Of a stretch of 64,000 nucleotides of DNA, positions 47,857 through 58,094 are shown in pieces. Position numbers and translations under genes: made by a program. The stretch is from contig WTPW01000200.1 in assembly GCA_009809945.1 (NCBI GenBank), positions 448,503 to 512,502 of the forward strand, given 5' to 3'. How positions within the stretch are numbered: position 1 is the stretch's first letter; each line of letters opens with the position of its first letter. Below the pieces are notes generated by a model, which did not search any database, was not told the origin of the DNA, and worked only from the letters and a program-made list of their open reading frames with translations. This DNA is from Gigaspora margarita (lineage: Eukaryota > Glomeromycota > Glomeromycetes > Diversisporales > Gigasporaceae).

Positions 47857-48440
47857 TATAGTATAGGTGGGCAATATAAAAATATTATAAGATTATAATA
47901 TATAAAACTCTAAAACCCTAAGTCTAACCTCCTTAATTTAAACTGTAACCTCACTCTAACCCTAACTATTTATAAGTTTGCTTAAATTAGTCAAATGGTT
48001 ATTTTTATATATGGGTAGTGTTCTGAGAAAATGGCTTAAATTAATAAAAAATTTTCTTTACAAAAAATCAATTATCTCGTGAACTATTCATCAGGAATGT
48101 ATAATTTTGGTACTATTCGATTCATCTCATCGAGAGGAATCGAATAGTACTAAAATTATACATAGTACTCCGCAAAATCAAATCAAAATTTGAATTTGAA
48201 TCAAATATTTGAAATTATTTAATCAAATTTTTAAAAAATTTGATCAAATAATTTCAAATATTTGATTCAAATTCAAATCTTGATTTGATTTTGTGGAGTA
48301 CTAATTATACAATTCTGATGAATAGTTCACGAGATAATTGATTTCTTGTGAAGAAAATTTTTTATTAATTTGGGCCCTTTTCTCAGAACACTCCTATATT
48401 ATAATCTTATAATAATTCTATATTGCCCACCTATACTATA
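47857..48440. mobile_element. Three-level nested MITEs inside Hsp90 intron 2
   Basis: The outer ends TATAGTATAGGTGGGCAATA and its mirror enclose a second inverted pair, AGTGTTCTGAGAAAA / TTTTCTCAGAACACT (about 48016-48390). That pair contains a GGTACTATTCGATTCATCTC-type hairpin and the hAT-type element 48163-48303. Confidence 0.8.
48163..48303. mobile_element. hAT-type MITE with exact 8-bp TSD
   Basis: The ends are TAGTACTCCGCAAAATCAAA and its near-mirror (..TTTGTGGAGTACTA). The exact 8-mer ATTATACA flanks it at 48155-48162 and 48304-48311. The interior iterates TTTGAATCAAATATTTGA words around a palindromic centre. Confidence 0.88.
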
Positions 48441-50209
48441 AATCAACCTATTTTGTTAACAATGAAATACATACTTAGGCTGAACTTGTGAATAATCTTG
48501 GTAATTGCTTGTTCAGGTACCAAAGATTTCATTGAAGCTTTGCAATCTGGTGCTAACATTTCTATTATTGGTTAGTTTGGTATTGGTTTTTATTTTGCAT
48601 ACCTGGTTGCGGACCTTGTTCAAGTGATCACAAAACACAATGATGACGAACAGTATATTTGGGAATCGTCCGCCAGTAGATTATTCACTATCGCTCGTGA
48701 TACAGTTAATGAACCAATTGGTCGAGGCACACTTATTAAATTGTTTCTCAAAGAAGATCAATTAGAATTTCTTGAAGAACATAAGATTAGAGAGGTTGTA
48801 AGGAAACACTCCGAATTCATTAACCACCCAATCCAACTTATTGTTGAAAAGGAAGTTAAAAAAGATAAGGAAAATAATAAAAAGAATATAAAGACGTTAG
48901 AAATCGAAGAGTTAAACAAAACTAAACCTATCTGGAAAAGAAATTCAGCTGATATTAAGCATGAAGAATATGCTGCATTTTACAAGTCTCTAACTAATGA
49001 TTGGAAGGAACATTTGGCCGTTAGGCATTTCTCCATAGAAGGTCAACTAGAATTCAGAACAATTCTATTTATACTACGTCGTGCTCTATTTGATCTCTTT
49101 GAAACTAAGAAAAAATGCAATAACATTAAGCTTTACGTACGCAGCATCTTTATTATAGACGATCGTGAAGATTTAATTCCTGAATATCTTAACTTCATAA
49201 AAGGAATAGTTGATTCAGAAGATCTACTGCTCAATATTTCTCGAGAAATGCTTCAATATAACAAGATTCTCAAAGTCATCCGTAAAAACATAGTGAAGAA
49301 ATATATAGAGCTCTTTTTAGAGATTGCTGAAGATAAAGAAAATTTCTCAAAATTCTATGAAGCTTTTTTCAAAAACATAAAACTTGTTATTCATGAAGAT
49401 TCTCAGAATCGTGTCAAATTAACTGAATTTTTTCGTTATTATTCAACAAGATCAACCGAGGAACTTACTTCTCTCAAAGATTATATAATATGTATGCCTG
49501 AAAAACAAAAAGATATTTACTACATTACCGGTAAAAATCATCAAGCTGTCGAGAACTCTCTATTTGCTAAAGTATTGAAAAAATGAGGGTATGAAGTCTT
49601 ACTCATGACTGATCCCATTGATGAATACTCTGTTTTATAGCTTAAAGAATATGATGGTAAGAAACTTGTATGCATCACAAAAGAAGGGCTTGAGATTGAT
49701 GAAGATGAGAATGAGAAGAAACTGTGTGAAGAAGAAATTAAAAAATATGATTATTTGTGCAAGCAAATTAAAGAAATTCTTGGTGATCGCGTTGAAATGG
49801 CAAATTATTTAAGGTGATAACAAGTTTTTTTTATTTTAATTATATTAAAATCTATTTTATTTTTTTTAGGTTCTTGTATCAAATCGTATTTCAGTGTCGC
49901 CATGTGTTCTTGTAACAGGACAAGACGGTTGGTCTGCAAACTTTGAACAAATCATGAAAGCTCAGGCAATACATGATTCTAGTATAGCATCACTAAAAAG
50001 ATTTTGGAAATTAATCTACATTATTCAATCATTAAATCACTTAAAACTAAAGTTGAAGCTGATAAAAATGACAAGATTGTTAAAGACCTTACATAGCTTC
50101 TTTTTGAAACTTCACTTGTATATTCTGGTTTTAGTTTGGATGAACTTTTATTATTGGCCTGCAGAATTTTCAAGATTATTCAATCAGGCCTTGATAATGG
50201 ATATTAAAT

Positions 50210-51430
50210 GATCTAACATTCTAGATAAAACAATAGATAAGGTGATTTTTTACAAATAGCTCTATAAAATAATATTTCATTGGATTTTATTTTTCTTTAT
50301 TAATGCTCATATTAAAATAAATAAATGATAATTACAATAAATTTTCTGCCAAAAAAATTCTTTTAATGAATAATTTTGGCTTTATAGCTACCTTTGCTTT
50401 TGTGAATTATAATATACGCTAATAAATACCTCAAACATTCAGACAATTGTATTGTTGAATAACCTGTCTACTTAGTTCTCTCTTGTATTACTATACATAT
50501 TAGCCATATGATTATTTAAAAACAATATACCGAATAACCTAATTGTGGCAGACAAGAAGACTTGGTTCAAGAAAGTCTCCAGACACCTACTAGCACGTGA
50601 TTTTTGTACCTACCAAATATAAACCCTAACGAGATTTTCCCTCTGGTTCGAGTTATTAGAACTCTAGAATACATCATGAGATTTACTATCCTTTGATTCA
50701 CATGTCCCTATCTCTGTCTTAACATAAGATCACTGACCAACGTTTTCTGACATAACTATATTTTAACCTATTGTAAATATATTTATCAAAATATTTAGGT
50801 TTCTTTAAAGTAAGTTCCAACTCATAAAAAAAGGTAATAAATAGGTTAATTTTTAACAATTCAAGAAATTCAATTTATGAATTTTTTTTTATGATTAAAA
50901 TATTTTTTCAATTAAGAAATAAATTAACAATAGGTTTTCACAATTAAATAGTTAGATATCCCAAATATAATCAAATATATATAATTAAAAGAAATTCCGA
51001 AATAAGATAAATACATACAATTTTGACGCAACTTTATCTAAGAATTTTTTAAAACTTTGAATAAAGATATCTCAACAGCCACAAAACCAAATTTAATAAA
51101 CTTTTTTTCTATTCATTTTTGAAGAATTTAAATAAGAAAAAGTTCACCAATTTGACTTAGTTATCCTCGTTCAAGGCATATTATTTAGCTGCACAAACAA
51201 CCAGCTCTTGTATATTACTTGATAAAGTATTGAAAGCGAAAATAATTAGGTACTTTCAAAACGGATTTTGATAGTTCCCTGTTTGATAATTTTTAATAAT
51301 TTAATACTATTCATATTTTAGACTCTGATACTGCTTTGAATACAGCCTTGCTATGTATTGCATGAACACGTATAACAAATTTATTACACAACTTGATAAA
51401 AAGACCGGATAAGATCGAATTACCTCATTT
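50210..51430. other. AT-rich intergenic, nothing seen
   Basis: No gene or strong repeat was supported. Confidence 0.4.
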
Positions 51431-51434
51431 AAAA

Positions 51435-52105
51435 ATGGCAGATCAAAAACCTATTATTCTTTGGTCCCATCCGCGGTCTCTTTCTACGGTTTTTGAACAA
51501 CCATTTCTTAAATATCCTCAAGAATTCCATGTTATCCATGAACCACTTAATCAAATTGGTCGTGCTTATGTGACCAAAAACTTTGAATTTTTGAATCAGA
51601 TTCTATTATCTAAACCTACTGATCCAATCAATTTTGTACATCATTTCTCGCCAGCTCTTAATGAAATTCTTTCTCCTCATTATAATGATGATAAAACACA
51701 TACATTAAAAGTTTTTGTGAAAGATCATGCATCCAACTTTTTAGAAGCTTTAGAAGGAAATTTAGAAGGAAATACATTAGGATCCAAGGAAATTCTTTTA
51801 AAATTTAAACATACGTTTATAATTAGAAATCTGAAAAAATCTGTAAAGTCATTTTACAAAGCTGCAAATTCTATATGTAAAGCTTGGGATGAAAACTGCA
51901 TACCTAATTCTGAAAGATATGACATTTTTTGCCCTAAAAAAGTTTGGCTCAAAGACTCAAGGATTCTTTATGACTTAATTAAGAATATAACTAGAGAGAA
52001 GATAGTATTAATAGATGCTGATAATTTAGTTCGAGAACCAGAGAAAATTTGAGAAAATATTGTGAGATGGTCAATATAGAGTTTAAGAAAGAAATGCTTG
52101 AATAA
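51435..52105 (+). pseudogene. P-loop sulfotransferase-like protein, frameshifted
   Basis: From ATG 51435 the protein opens MADQKPIILWSHPRSLSTVF and EQPFLKYPQEFHVIHEPLNQ. The WSHPRSLST stretch is the phosphosulfate-binding loop of sulfotransferase-fold proteins. Further on, HTFIIRNLKKSVKSFYKAAN matches the second (3'-phosphate) binding segment. IVLIDADNLVREPEKI is followed by TGA at 52050. One base over, the protein goes on as LRKYCEMVNIEFKKEMLE with TAA at 52103, so a single-base frameshift near 52048 is the lesion. It is shorter than usual for this fungal/bacterial family (often called branched-chain aminotransferase-like). The substrate is unknown. It has no introns, and 12 A follow the stop, though this may be chance. 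Confidence 0.75.
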
Positions 52106-52109
52106 AAAA

Positions 52110-53130
52110 AAAAAAGTTGAATATATGAGATTTAAAATTGCCAGGACCAGATATAAATTATTTATGGTATAAGTATATTTTTGGCCATTTCAAGTTGATT
52201 TTATATTTAACATAATCCCTTCTATTTTTAAAAAGCTATATAAAAATCCACACCATATTAACACAAATTGTAGTATTATCTTTAAATTTGTATTTTTAAG
52301 CCAATAGAATTATGTTATTTAATGCCCCTTTTATGAAATACTTATTTATATTAAACAAAGAATTTAAATTGGAGTATTCTTAACATTTTCATTTAATTTT
52401 TTTTCATATTTTAACTATGTATAATTATAAATAAAACAGGAATGTTATGAAGAGCACAGGATTTGACAAAGCAATCAATAATGATAAAGAAATTGAATAA
52501 AGGGTTATTTTTAAGAAGAATTATTCTTTGCACAAGAGTTTAGTGCTTAAGAATATTAAGTATTAATATTATTGTCATTTACTTGTCATTTAATGTTATT
52601 TATAAAAATATTTTTTATGACTTTGTCATTTGCCATTATTAGTTAACAAAAACAATAGTGAATTAAATTATCTTTTTTATTGTCAAATACCAAAACCATG
52701 TTTGCAATGTATTAGTTTTTAAAAGAAATAAAAGTTTAAAACAATTTGAAATTTTAAAATCTAAATTTTAAGCTATCAAAATATTAAAATATTAAATTAT
52801 CTAAATTAGTGAATTAAACTCAATTTACTTTCTTTTTTTTTTTTTTTTTTTTTTTAAAGAGATCAATTTGGCCAAATTGAAAGCCCGAAAACAGGTTTTT
52901 CTTGACAACATTTATATAGACAATACAATTTGTTTACTACGTGTATAATACCTTTTTGTCTATGTCAATGAAATAATTTAAATATAAAATGATCTAGATT
53001 AATGAATTGAACTACCAGAGTTAAATTTTTTGCTTATTGGAATTTTGTCACATTCTCTTTTGAATTACTGTATTTGTATTATTGAAAGCGTGACCATTAT
53101 TCTAACCCCATAAGCAATTTCCTTACCTTA
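52110..53130. other. Intergenic; 23-26 nt poly(T) at about 52831
   Basis: A long T run near 52831-52856 could be the tail of a minus-strand retro-insertion, but no body was recognised. Otherwise AT-rich. Confidence 0.35.
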
Positions 53131-53132
53131 CC

Positions 53133-53378
53133 CAGGGTTGGCACATTTATTCATTGGGACGAGTGGAGAATAACTATTGACATTGCACCATTGCTCCATT
53201 AAGAATAATTTCTGAATAGAGCCAACCAACTCTATTAACTTTGATCCGTTCAACAGGTTAAACTATCAGGTTAGAATCCTATTCTTCATCGGCTTCGTTG
53301 GATTTTTCCATTGAAGCCATTGGCTCCATTCGCTCCATTGGTAATTTTCTCAATAGAGTATATCTATTGTCAACCCTG
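53133..53378. mobile_element. hAT-type MITE with iterated CCATTGGCTCCATT words
   Basis: The ends CAGGGTTGGCA and TGTCAACCCTG are inverted. The flanks ACCTTACC (53125-53132) and CCCTTATC (53379-53386) match in 6 of 8. Inside are TCCATTGAAGCCATTGGCTC-type words and their reverse. Confidence 0.68.
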
Positions 53379-53450
53379 CCCTTATCCTAACATTAATCTA
53401 GCCCTCTAACTCTAATTTAAGTAAATTTAAAAAATCACAATTACAATAAT

Positions 53451-53525
53451 TTACGTTGTTTTGATTTTCATAAATCTGACCAATAGAAAAATTTATAATT
53501 TATTTGACCAACATGGTAAATCATA
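53451..53525 (-). repeat. Inverted single copy of the 5.7-kb tandem unit
   Basis: TTTTGATTTTCATAAATCTG, ACCAATAGAAAAATTTATAA and TTATTTGACCAACATGG are the reverse complement of the unit at 5662-5800. Confidence 0.85.
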
Positions 53526-53773
53526 TCGGCTAATTGGCCCAAATTTGATTTACTAGTAGATTATATACAATTTAGAGCAAAACGTAATACAAAAGCTGAT
53601 ATACAAACGCAAAGATTATAAAAATTAGCAAGTATATAGCTCACACTTAAAGAAGTTTATACACAATATAATCAGAGGATTGGTGAGATAATCGGACTAT
53701 TTATATATAATAAAACTTCAAGTAGCAAATTTAAAATAGATCTATTCTAAGGTATGGAAGTTCAACTAACAAC

Positions 53774-54366
53774 TTAGGGGCATGCCATTTATCACGTAAT
53801 ATTTTTTACTTAATAGCCACTCCCATCCATGTATGGTGTGATCACCCTAATCTCAATTCTGATTGGTTAATATAACGACTAATATTTATAATATATTATA
53901 TAAATATATATAATATTAAATAACTCTTGATCTACTAGTCCGTTTTGGATGATTTTACTACCAAAATGTTCGTTTCAAAGAGACGATTCTAACAAGCCCA
54001 AAATCATTAAAATCCAATCACAGGGTCACAAGATCGCTAAGGTTTTGTATTATTATATATATAAATTTTAATATATATATGTATAAAAATGCAAAACCTT
54101 AACGATCTTGTGACCCCATGATTGGATTTTAATGATTTTGGGCTTGTTAGAATCGTCTCATTGAGACGAACATTTTGGTAGTAAAATCATCTAAAACGGA
54201 CCAGTAGATCAAGAGTTACTTAATATTAAATAATTTATATATTATATATATATTATATACCGTATTCAATGTAATATATATATGATATATATTATATATA
54301 AACGTGATCACCACCCTGACCCATGTATCCATGGTATAAATCACGTGATAAATGGCACGCCCCTTA
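53774..54366. mobile_element. MITE with nested 127-bp-arm foldback
   Basis: The outer ends are GGGGCATGCCATTTATCACG and its near-mirror, flanked by TTA. The nested hairpin 53924-54228 carries TTGATCTACTAGTCCGTTTT and ACCAAAATGTTCGTTTCAAA on the left arm and mirrored copies on the right. It closely parallels the hairpin at 45028-45330. Confidence 0.85.
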
Positions 54367-54945
54367 AAAACAACTATTAATTTTATTTTAACGATTTTGA
54401 AGTTTTTTTTTTTTGCTTGTATATTGTATTAGTTATTTACTAATCCGTATTTTGATTATTTTATAGTTTATTTAAGTGAGTAAAATCATGGTACATTAGC
54501 TTCAGGTTAAAAATTTTATTAATAGAGACAAATTAATATTTATGGTTTATATTAAATACTTTTTTTTTATTACAAAAAGGGTTATATAATGGAAAGATTA
54601 TTTGAAAACAGTAGCATTGTTTGTTGAGGTCCATAATATTGAAATAGTTAGTAAATTTATTATTAACTTTCAAATTTTATATCTATATATTATTTAGCTA
54701 TGCAATACTACTAAGTTTTGAATATTCTCAATTCGTAAAGTTCGTAAATACTACATAATATTATATGCAATACTCTAGTCTTATTCAAAAAAGTCAAGTA
54801 TTAAATATGTAGTTGAAGAATCATTGATTCAAGTCATGAACGTAATATATATCAAATTTGTCTCATAAAATTGAAACAAAATATTGAATTTATCAATTTC
54901 TTGTATATGCACCTTTTGAAATACATTAGTTATCAGAATTGGAAG

Positions 54946-55088
54946 TAGTGCTCAACAAAATTGAATAAAATTCAAGAGTTTTTGATTTCAGACAATCAGC
55001 ATTTATATAATACAGTATTAAAATGAATTTTGATTGTCTGAAATCAAAAACTCAAAAATCGAGTTTTATTTGATTTTGCCAAGCATTA
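54946..55088. mobile_element. hAT-type MITE with exact 8-bp TSD
   Basis: The ends are TAGTGCTCAACAAAATTGAA and its near-mirror (..GATTTTGCCAAGCATTA). The exact 8-mer ATTGGAAG flanks it at 54938-54945 and 55089-55096. Inner arms share TTTTTGATTTCAGACAATCA. The termini resemble those of 48163-48303. Confidence 0.88.
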
Positions 55089-55802
55089 ATTGGAAGTAAC
55101 GACAAGTATAATTCTAGTAAGAGATTTTTTGTTAGTATTTAAAAGATTGTTCATAAATGGATAAGATAGTTAATAATTTTTTTTTTAAAAAAAAAAAAAA
55201 AAAGCAACTGCTTTTAGACAAATCTTATCGTTGTATCTTTGTTCTCAATTTCTTATATTGATCTGTTGAATACGTATGTATGTAAATAAAAAACTTCTAA
55301 TCCAATTGGCCATTTAATTGGTACCAAGAACTAGATACTTTTCAAAAATGCTAAAATCTACAATTGAATAGTACACGAAATTATTTAAAAAGAATATTTA
55401 TGAGGAGGTCCTATATTCAACGCGGTGAATTGTAAGTAATAGAGTATTATAGTACTAAGTCTCGAGTTTTACTATTTAGACTTTTTGCAATTCATAATAT
55501 TCAGACAAATAGCTTTACTATGTCTCGAATTCAAATATGTATCAAATAAATATTATATTGCAATATCTGAATAAATGTTGTAAAATTTAAAAATACAAAA
55601 TACAGTCTAAACTATTTTATCGATATTATAAAAATCCAAATATTACAAAGTGGTATACCACTAAAGCATATATTACAAAGCAGGTATTCACACTCATACT
55701 GTTGTTTTAAGGACCAAACTCCTGATGAAATAATTATAGTATTACCTTAGTGAAAATTAAAAATTATTAACCATTTTTATAATAGAATAAAATTGTTTAT
55801 AG

Positions 55803-55906
55803 TATGATTTCTCAAAAGCCATTTTCTTGAAAGGCGAGCTGGCATTAATTATAATATCAACTGATTTAGTGTTTTCTCGAGAAAATGGCTTTTAGGAAAC
55901 CATTTT
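55803..55906. repeat. Foldback element
   Basis: TTTCTCAAAAGCCATTTTCT pairs with AGAAAATGGCTTTTAGGAAA around an AT-rich loop. Confidence 0.65.
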
Positions 55907-55952
55907 ATAATCCATAAACCCAAGTTGAAATACATATCGTAAGCAATAGCAT

Positions 55953-56160
55953 CTAATTGAATAATTCTATGCGGTTTTTATATTCTCTAGCAGGAAGGTA
56001 TTGAAATTCGCTACATTCTTTTGAAATTACGTCATCTTTTGTTAATGAATAGGAGGCACAAAAGTCAAGTTTTTCGCTATTAATAAAAATCCCAGAGTCA
56101 GAACCTAAATCAATAATTTCGACTCGTATTAATGTATAGCTTTTAATTGTACTTATTATA
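55953..56160 (-). pseudogene. FHA-domain fragment
   Basis: The frame reads KSYTLIRVEIIDLGSDSGIF, INSEKLDFCASYSLTKDDVI, SKECSEFQYLPAREYKNRIE and stops. IDLGS.SG.FIN..KL......L...D.I is the second half of a forkhead-associated domain, which binds phosphothreonine. The first half (GR and SRxH motifs) is not seen. It is probably a terminal exon of a lost gene. Confidence 0.5.
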
Positions 56161-56339
56161 TCAGCAATTCTTTAGAACATGAAGTAGTAAAAGTTTACTT
56201 TTTTTGACACGTCGATTTTTGATTTTATCCTAATTAAAAGCAAGATTACATAATATAAATCAAAATATATATACTATACTTGTAACGTAAGTTGTCACAG
56301 ATTCAGCAGGTATAAATATAATTAGAAGAATTATAGTTG

Positions 56340-57055
56340 GTAGAAGAATTACTGAATAACGGCATTTTACCAATAGTAGAATTAATTACGGCACAGCATC
56401 TAATTTCATATCAGTAGAGATCTTATCCGGTCAAAAATTTTGTATTCAGATATTCATTTGGTCAATCTTTTTAATATTCAAATATTCATTCAAAAATTTT
56501 GAAAATATTAAATGAATATTCACTGAATATTCATTGAATATTAAATATATAGTACTAAAAATAAAAAAAATAAAGTAGCATAATTCAAAAAAAAATAATT
56601 TTAAAAAATTCTCTTTAAGAAATTTGTTGTCTTAATCCAAAGCCACAATTTTGTTNAAGTAGATATTTATTTAATTTATAATTATAAAAGTTATAATATT
56701 TTAAAGTTTATATATATTTAAAATTTTGGTATTAAAAATTAGTTATATATATTTTTTAACTAATTAGAATTTATTATACAAAAATTAGCCAATCATATTT
56801 GATTATTAATATCAAAATTTGCTACTTTTAATATATATATATTCAATAAATATTCAATGAATATATTTAGTGAAAATTTTAAATATTCGAATATTCATTT
56901 GGTGAAAATTTTATATATTCAAATATTCAAACATTCAGTGAATATTTGAATAAAACATTCATTGGATCAGACCTCTACATATCAGATTCGCCTTCGTAAA
57001 GCCGTAATGCCGTAATATCATAATATCGTAATGCAGCAATGCTATATAATTAAAC
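56340..57055. mobile_element. Iterated TACGGC/GCCGTA element split by a hAT-type MITE
   Basis: AATAACGGCATTTTACC and TTACGGCACAGC lie left of the insert; CGTAAAGCCGTAATGCCGTA and ATATCGTAATGC lie right of it. The same word appears at 26080-26175. Confidence 0.5.
56415..56977. mobile_element. hAT-type MITE (563 bp) with exact 8-bp TSD
   Basis: The ends are TAGAGATCTTATCCGGT and ATTGGATCAGACCTCTA (inverted, few mismatches). The exact 8-mer CATATCAG flanks it at 56407-56414 and 56978-56985. Both outer thirds iterate ATTCAAATATTCATT / AATGAATATTCACTGAATAT words; the centre is AT-rich. One N lies at 56656. Confidence 0.9.
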
Positions 57056-57079
57056 TCATTACCATCAGATTTCGTGCCA

Positions 57080-57240
57080 AACTCTTCTTTTCCAAATTCA
57101 TTAAATGGAATTTATTAATCATAAAATATTTTTATTTATACTTTAAATAGAAAGTAAATAACTTTATACTTGCGTGAATAAAATGCTTGTATGGCATATA
57201 ATGACATATTCATCAGTTTCTGGTTTGGAGTGACTGTGTC
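57080..57240 (-). pseudogene. Second relic of the HSKPETDE family
   Basis: On the minus strand HSKPETDEYVIICHTSILFT is followed lower down by PFNEFGKEEFGTKSDG. It matches the relic at 25579-25990, with about half of the intervening sequence missing. Confidence 0.5.
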
Positions 57241-57249
57241 TTGTGGTTA

Positions 57250-58090
57250 CTTAATTATAGCATTATAATATTATAGTGTTATAGTAACAGTTATACCTTA
57301 AGCGAAAAATAGAAAGAAAATACATAATGCAGTACAGACTCAATGCAATTATGACAAAAAAGACGGAATATGCCGTTGGGGATGTATATCAACTAAGTAA
57401 ATCAAAACTATATGTGGTATCACAATAATTTAAGCAATGAATTTTTGATCAGTGACTAATTTATATATATAACTATATAAAAATCGTCTTGCCTTTTTTT
57501 AGATGCACAGATTTCATTCTTTTTTTTTAATAGTAAGTTTCAACGCCAATTGACTCTTTCCTATCTCAGTAACAAAGTTACAGAACCGTTTTTTAAGGGA
57601 AACAAAATTTTTTTTCTAACTTAATTTATCTATATTATTGTTTGGATAATCTTGACGAAATTTAAGCCCAATAAAAATTTTTTTTAAGTAAATATAAAAT
57701 TTAGCTCTGTAACTTGTATTATAGAGATCTTCTATCGGTCTACTCAAAATTTGAGCTTCTAATTTTTAGTAGTAAAGGCCCTGTATCTAAATATTGTGTT
57801 ATTAATAAATTAATGGTCATTAATTACGTTATCGTTATTACTGATAAAAATTCGATAATAAATTTTTATATGATACCTTTGATCCTCAATGTGCCGTAAC
57901 CATATAAGTAGAATATATAGTCTTACTGTTATCAAAATTGAATTGAAAGAAAAAAGGTATTTACTATTATTATTATCGAATTAAAGTATGTTATTAAAAT
58001 TAAAAAAAAAATTTTTAAAAAAAAATTGTGTAGTCATGTCGCCAAACATAAAAAGTGCAATTTGATGATCAGCATGTACCGGTATACTTT
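57250..58090. other. AT-rich intergenic, nothing seen
   Basis: No gene was supported. Upstream region of the following gene. Confidence 0.35.
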
Positions 58091-58094
58091 TATA

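Larger units (their letters stand above)
47444..50207 (+). pseudogene. Hsp90 (cytosolic chaperone) pseudogene
   Basis: Four exons: 47444-47529, 47631-47805, 48479-49799 and 49870-50207. They give recognisable Hsp90: [30 protein letters not shown] with the catalytic Glu, [11 protein letters not shown] (normally DTGIGMT), [62 protein letters not shown] and [14 protein letters not shown]. Hsp90 is an ATP-driven dimeric chaperone of the cytosol. Lesions: TAG 47486, a 2-bp deletion near 48500, TAG 48573, TGA 49584, TAG 49638, a frame change near 50000 and TAG 50094. The last intron has a GC donor at 49800. The charged linker is short and the C-terminal MEEVD co-chaperone tail is absent. It keeps introns, so it is a duplicated rather than retrocopied gene. 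Intron 2 hosts nested MITEs. Confidence 0.92.

Noticed and set aside
48497..48512. A possible 16-nt GT..AG micro-intron in Hsp90
   Set aside because: The 16 bases align with the normal codons of the LGTIAKSGT stretch with a 2-bp deletion. A frameshift explains them better than an intron of that size.
52101..52115. Processed (retrocopied) origin of the sulfotransferase relic
   Set aside because: An A run follows the stop, but no target duplication was found and the family is naturally intron-poor.
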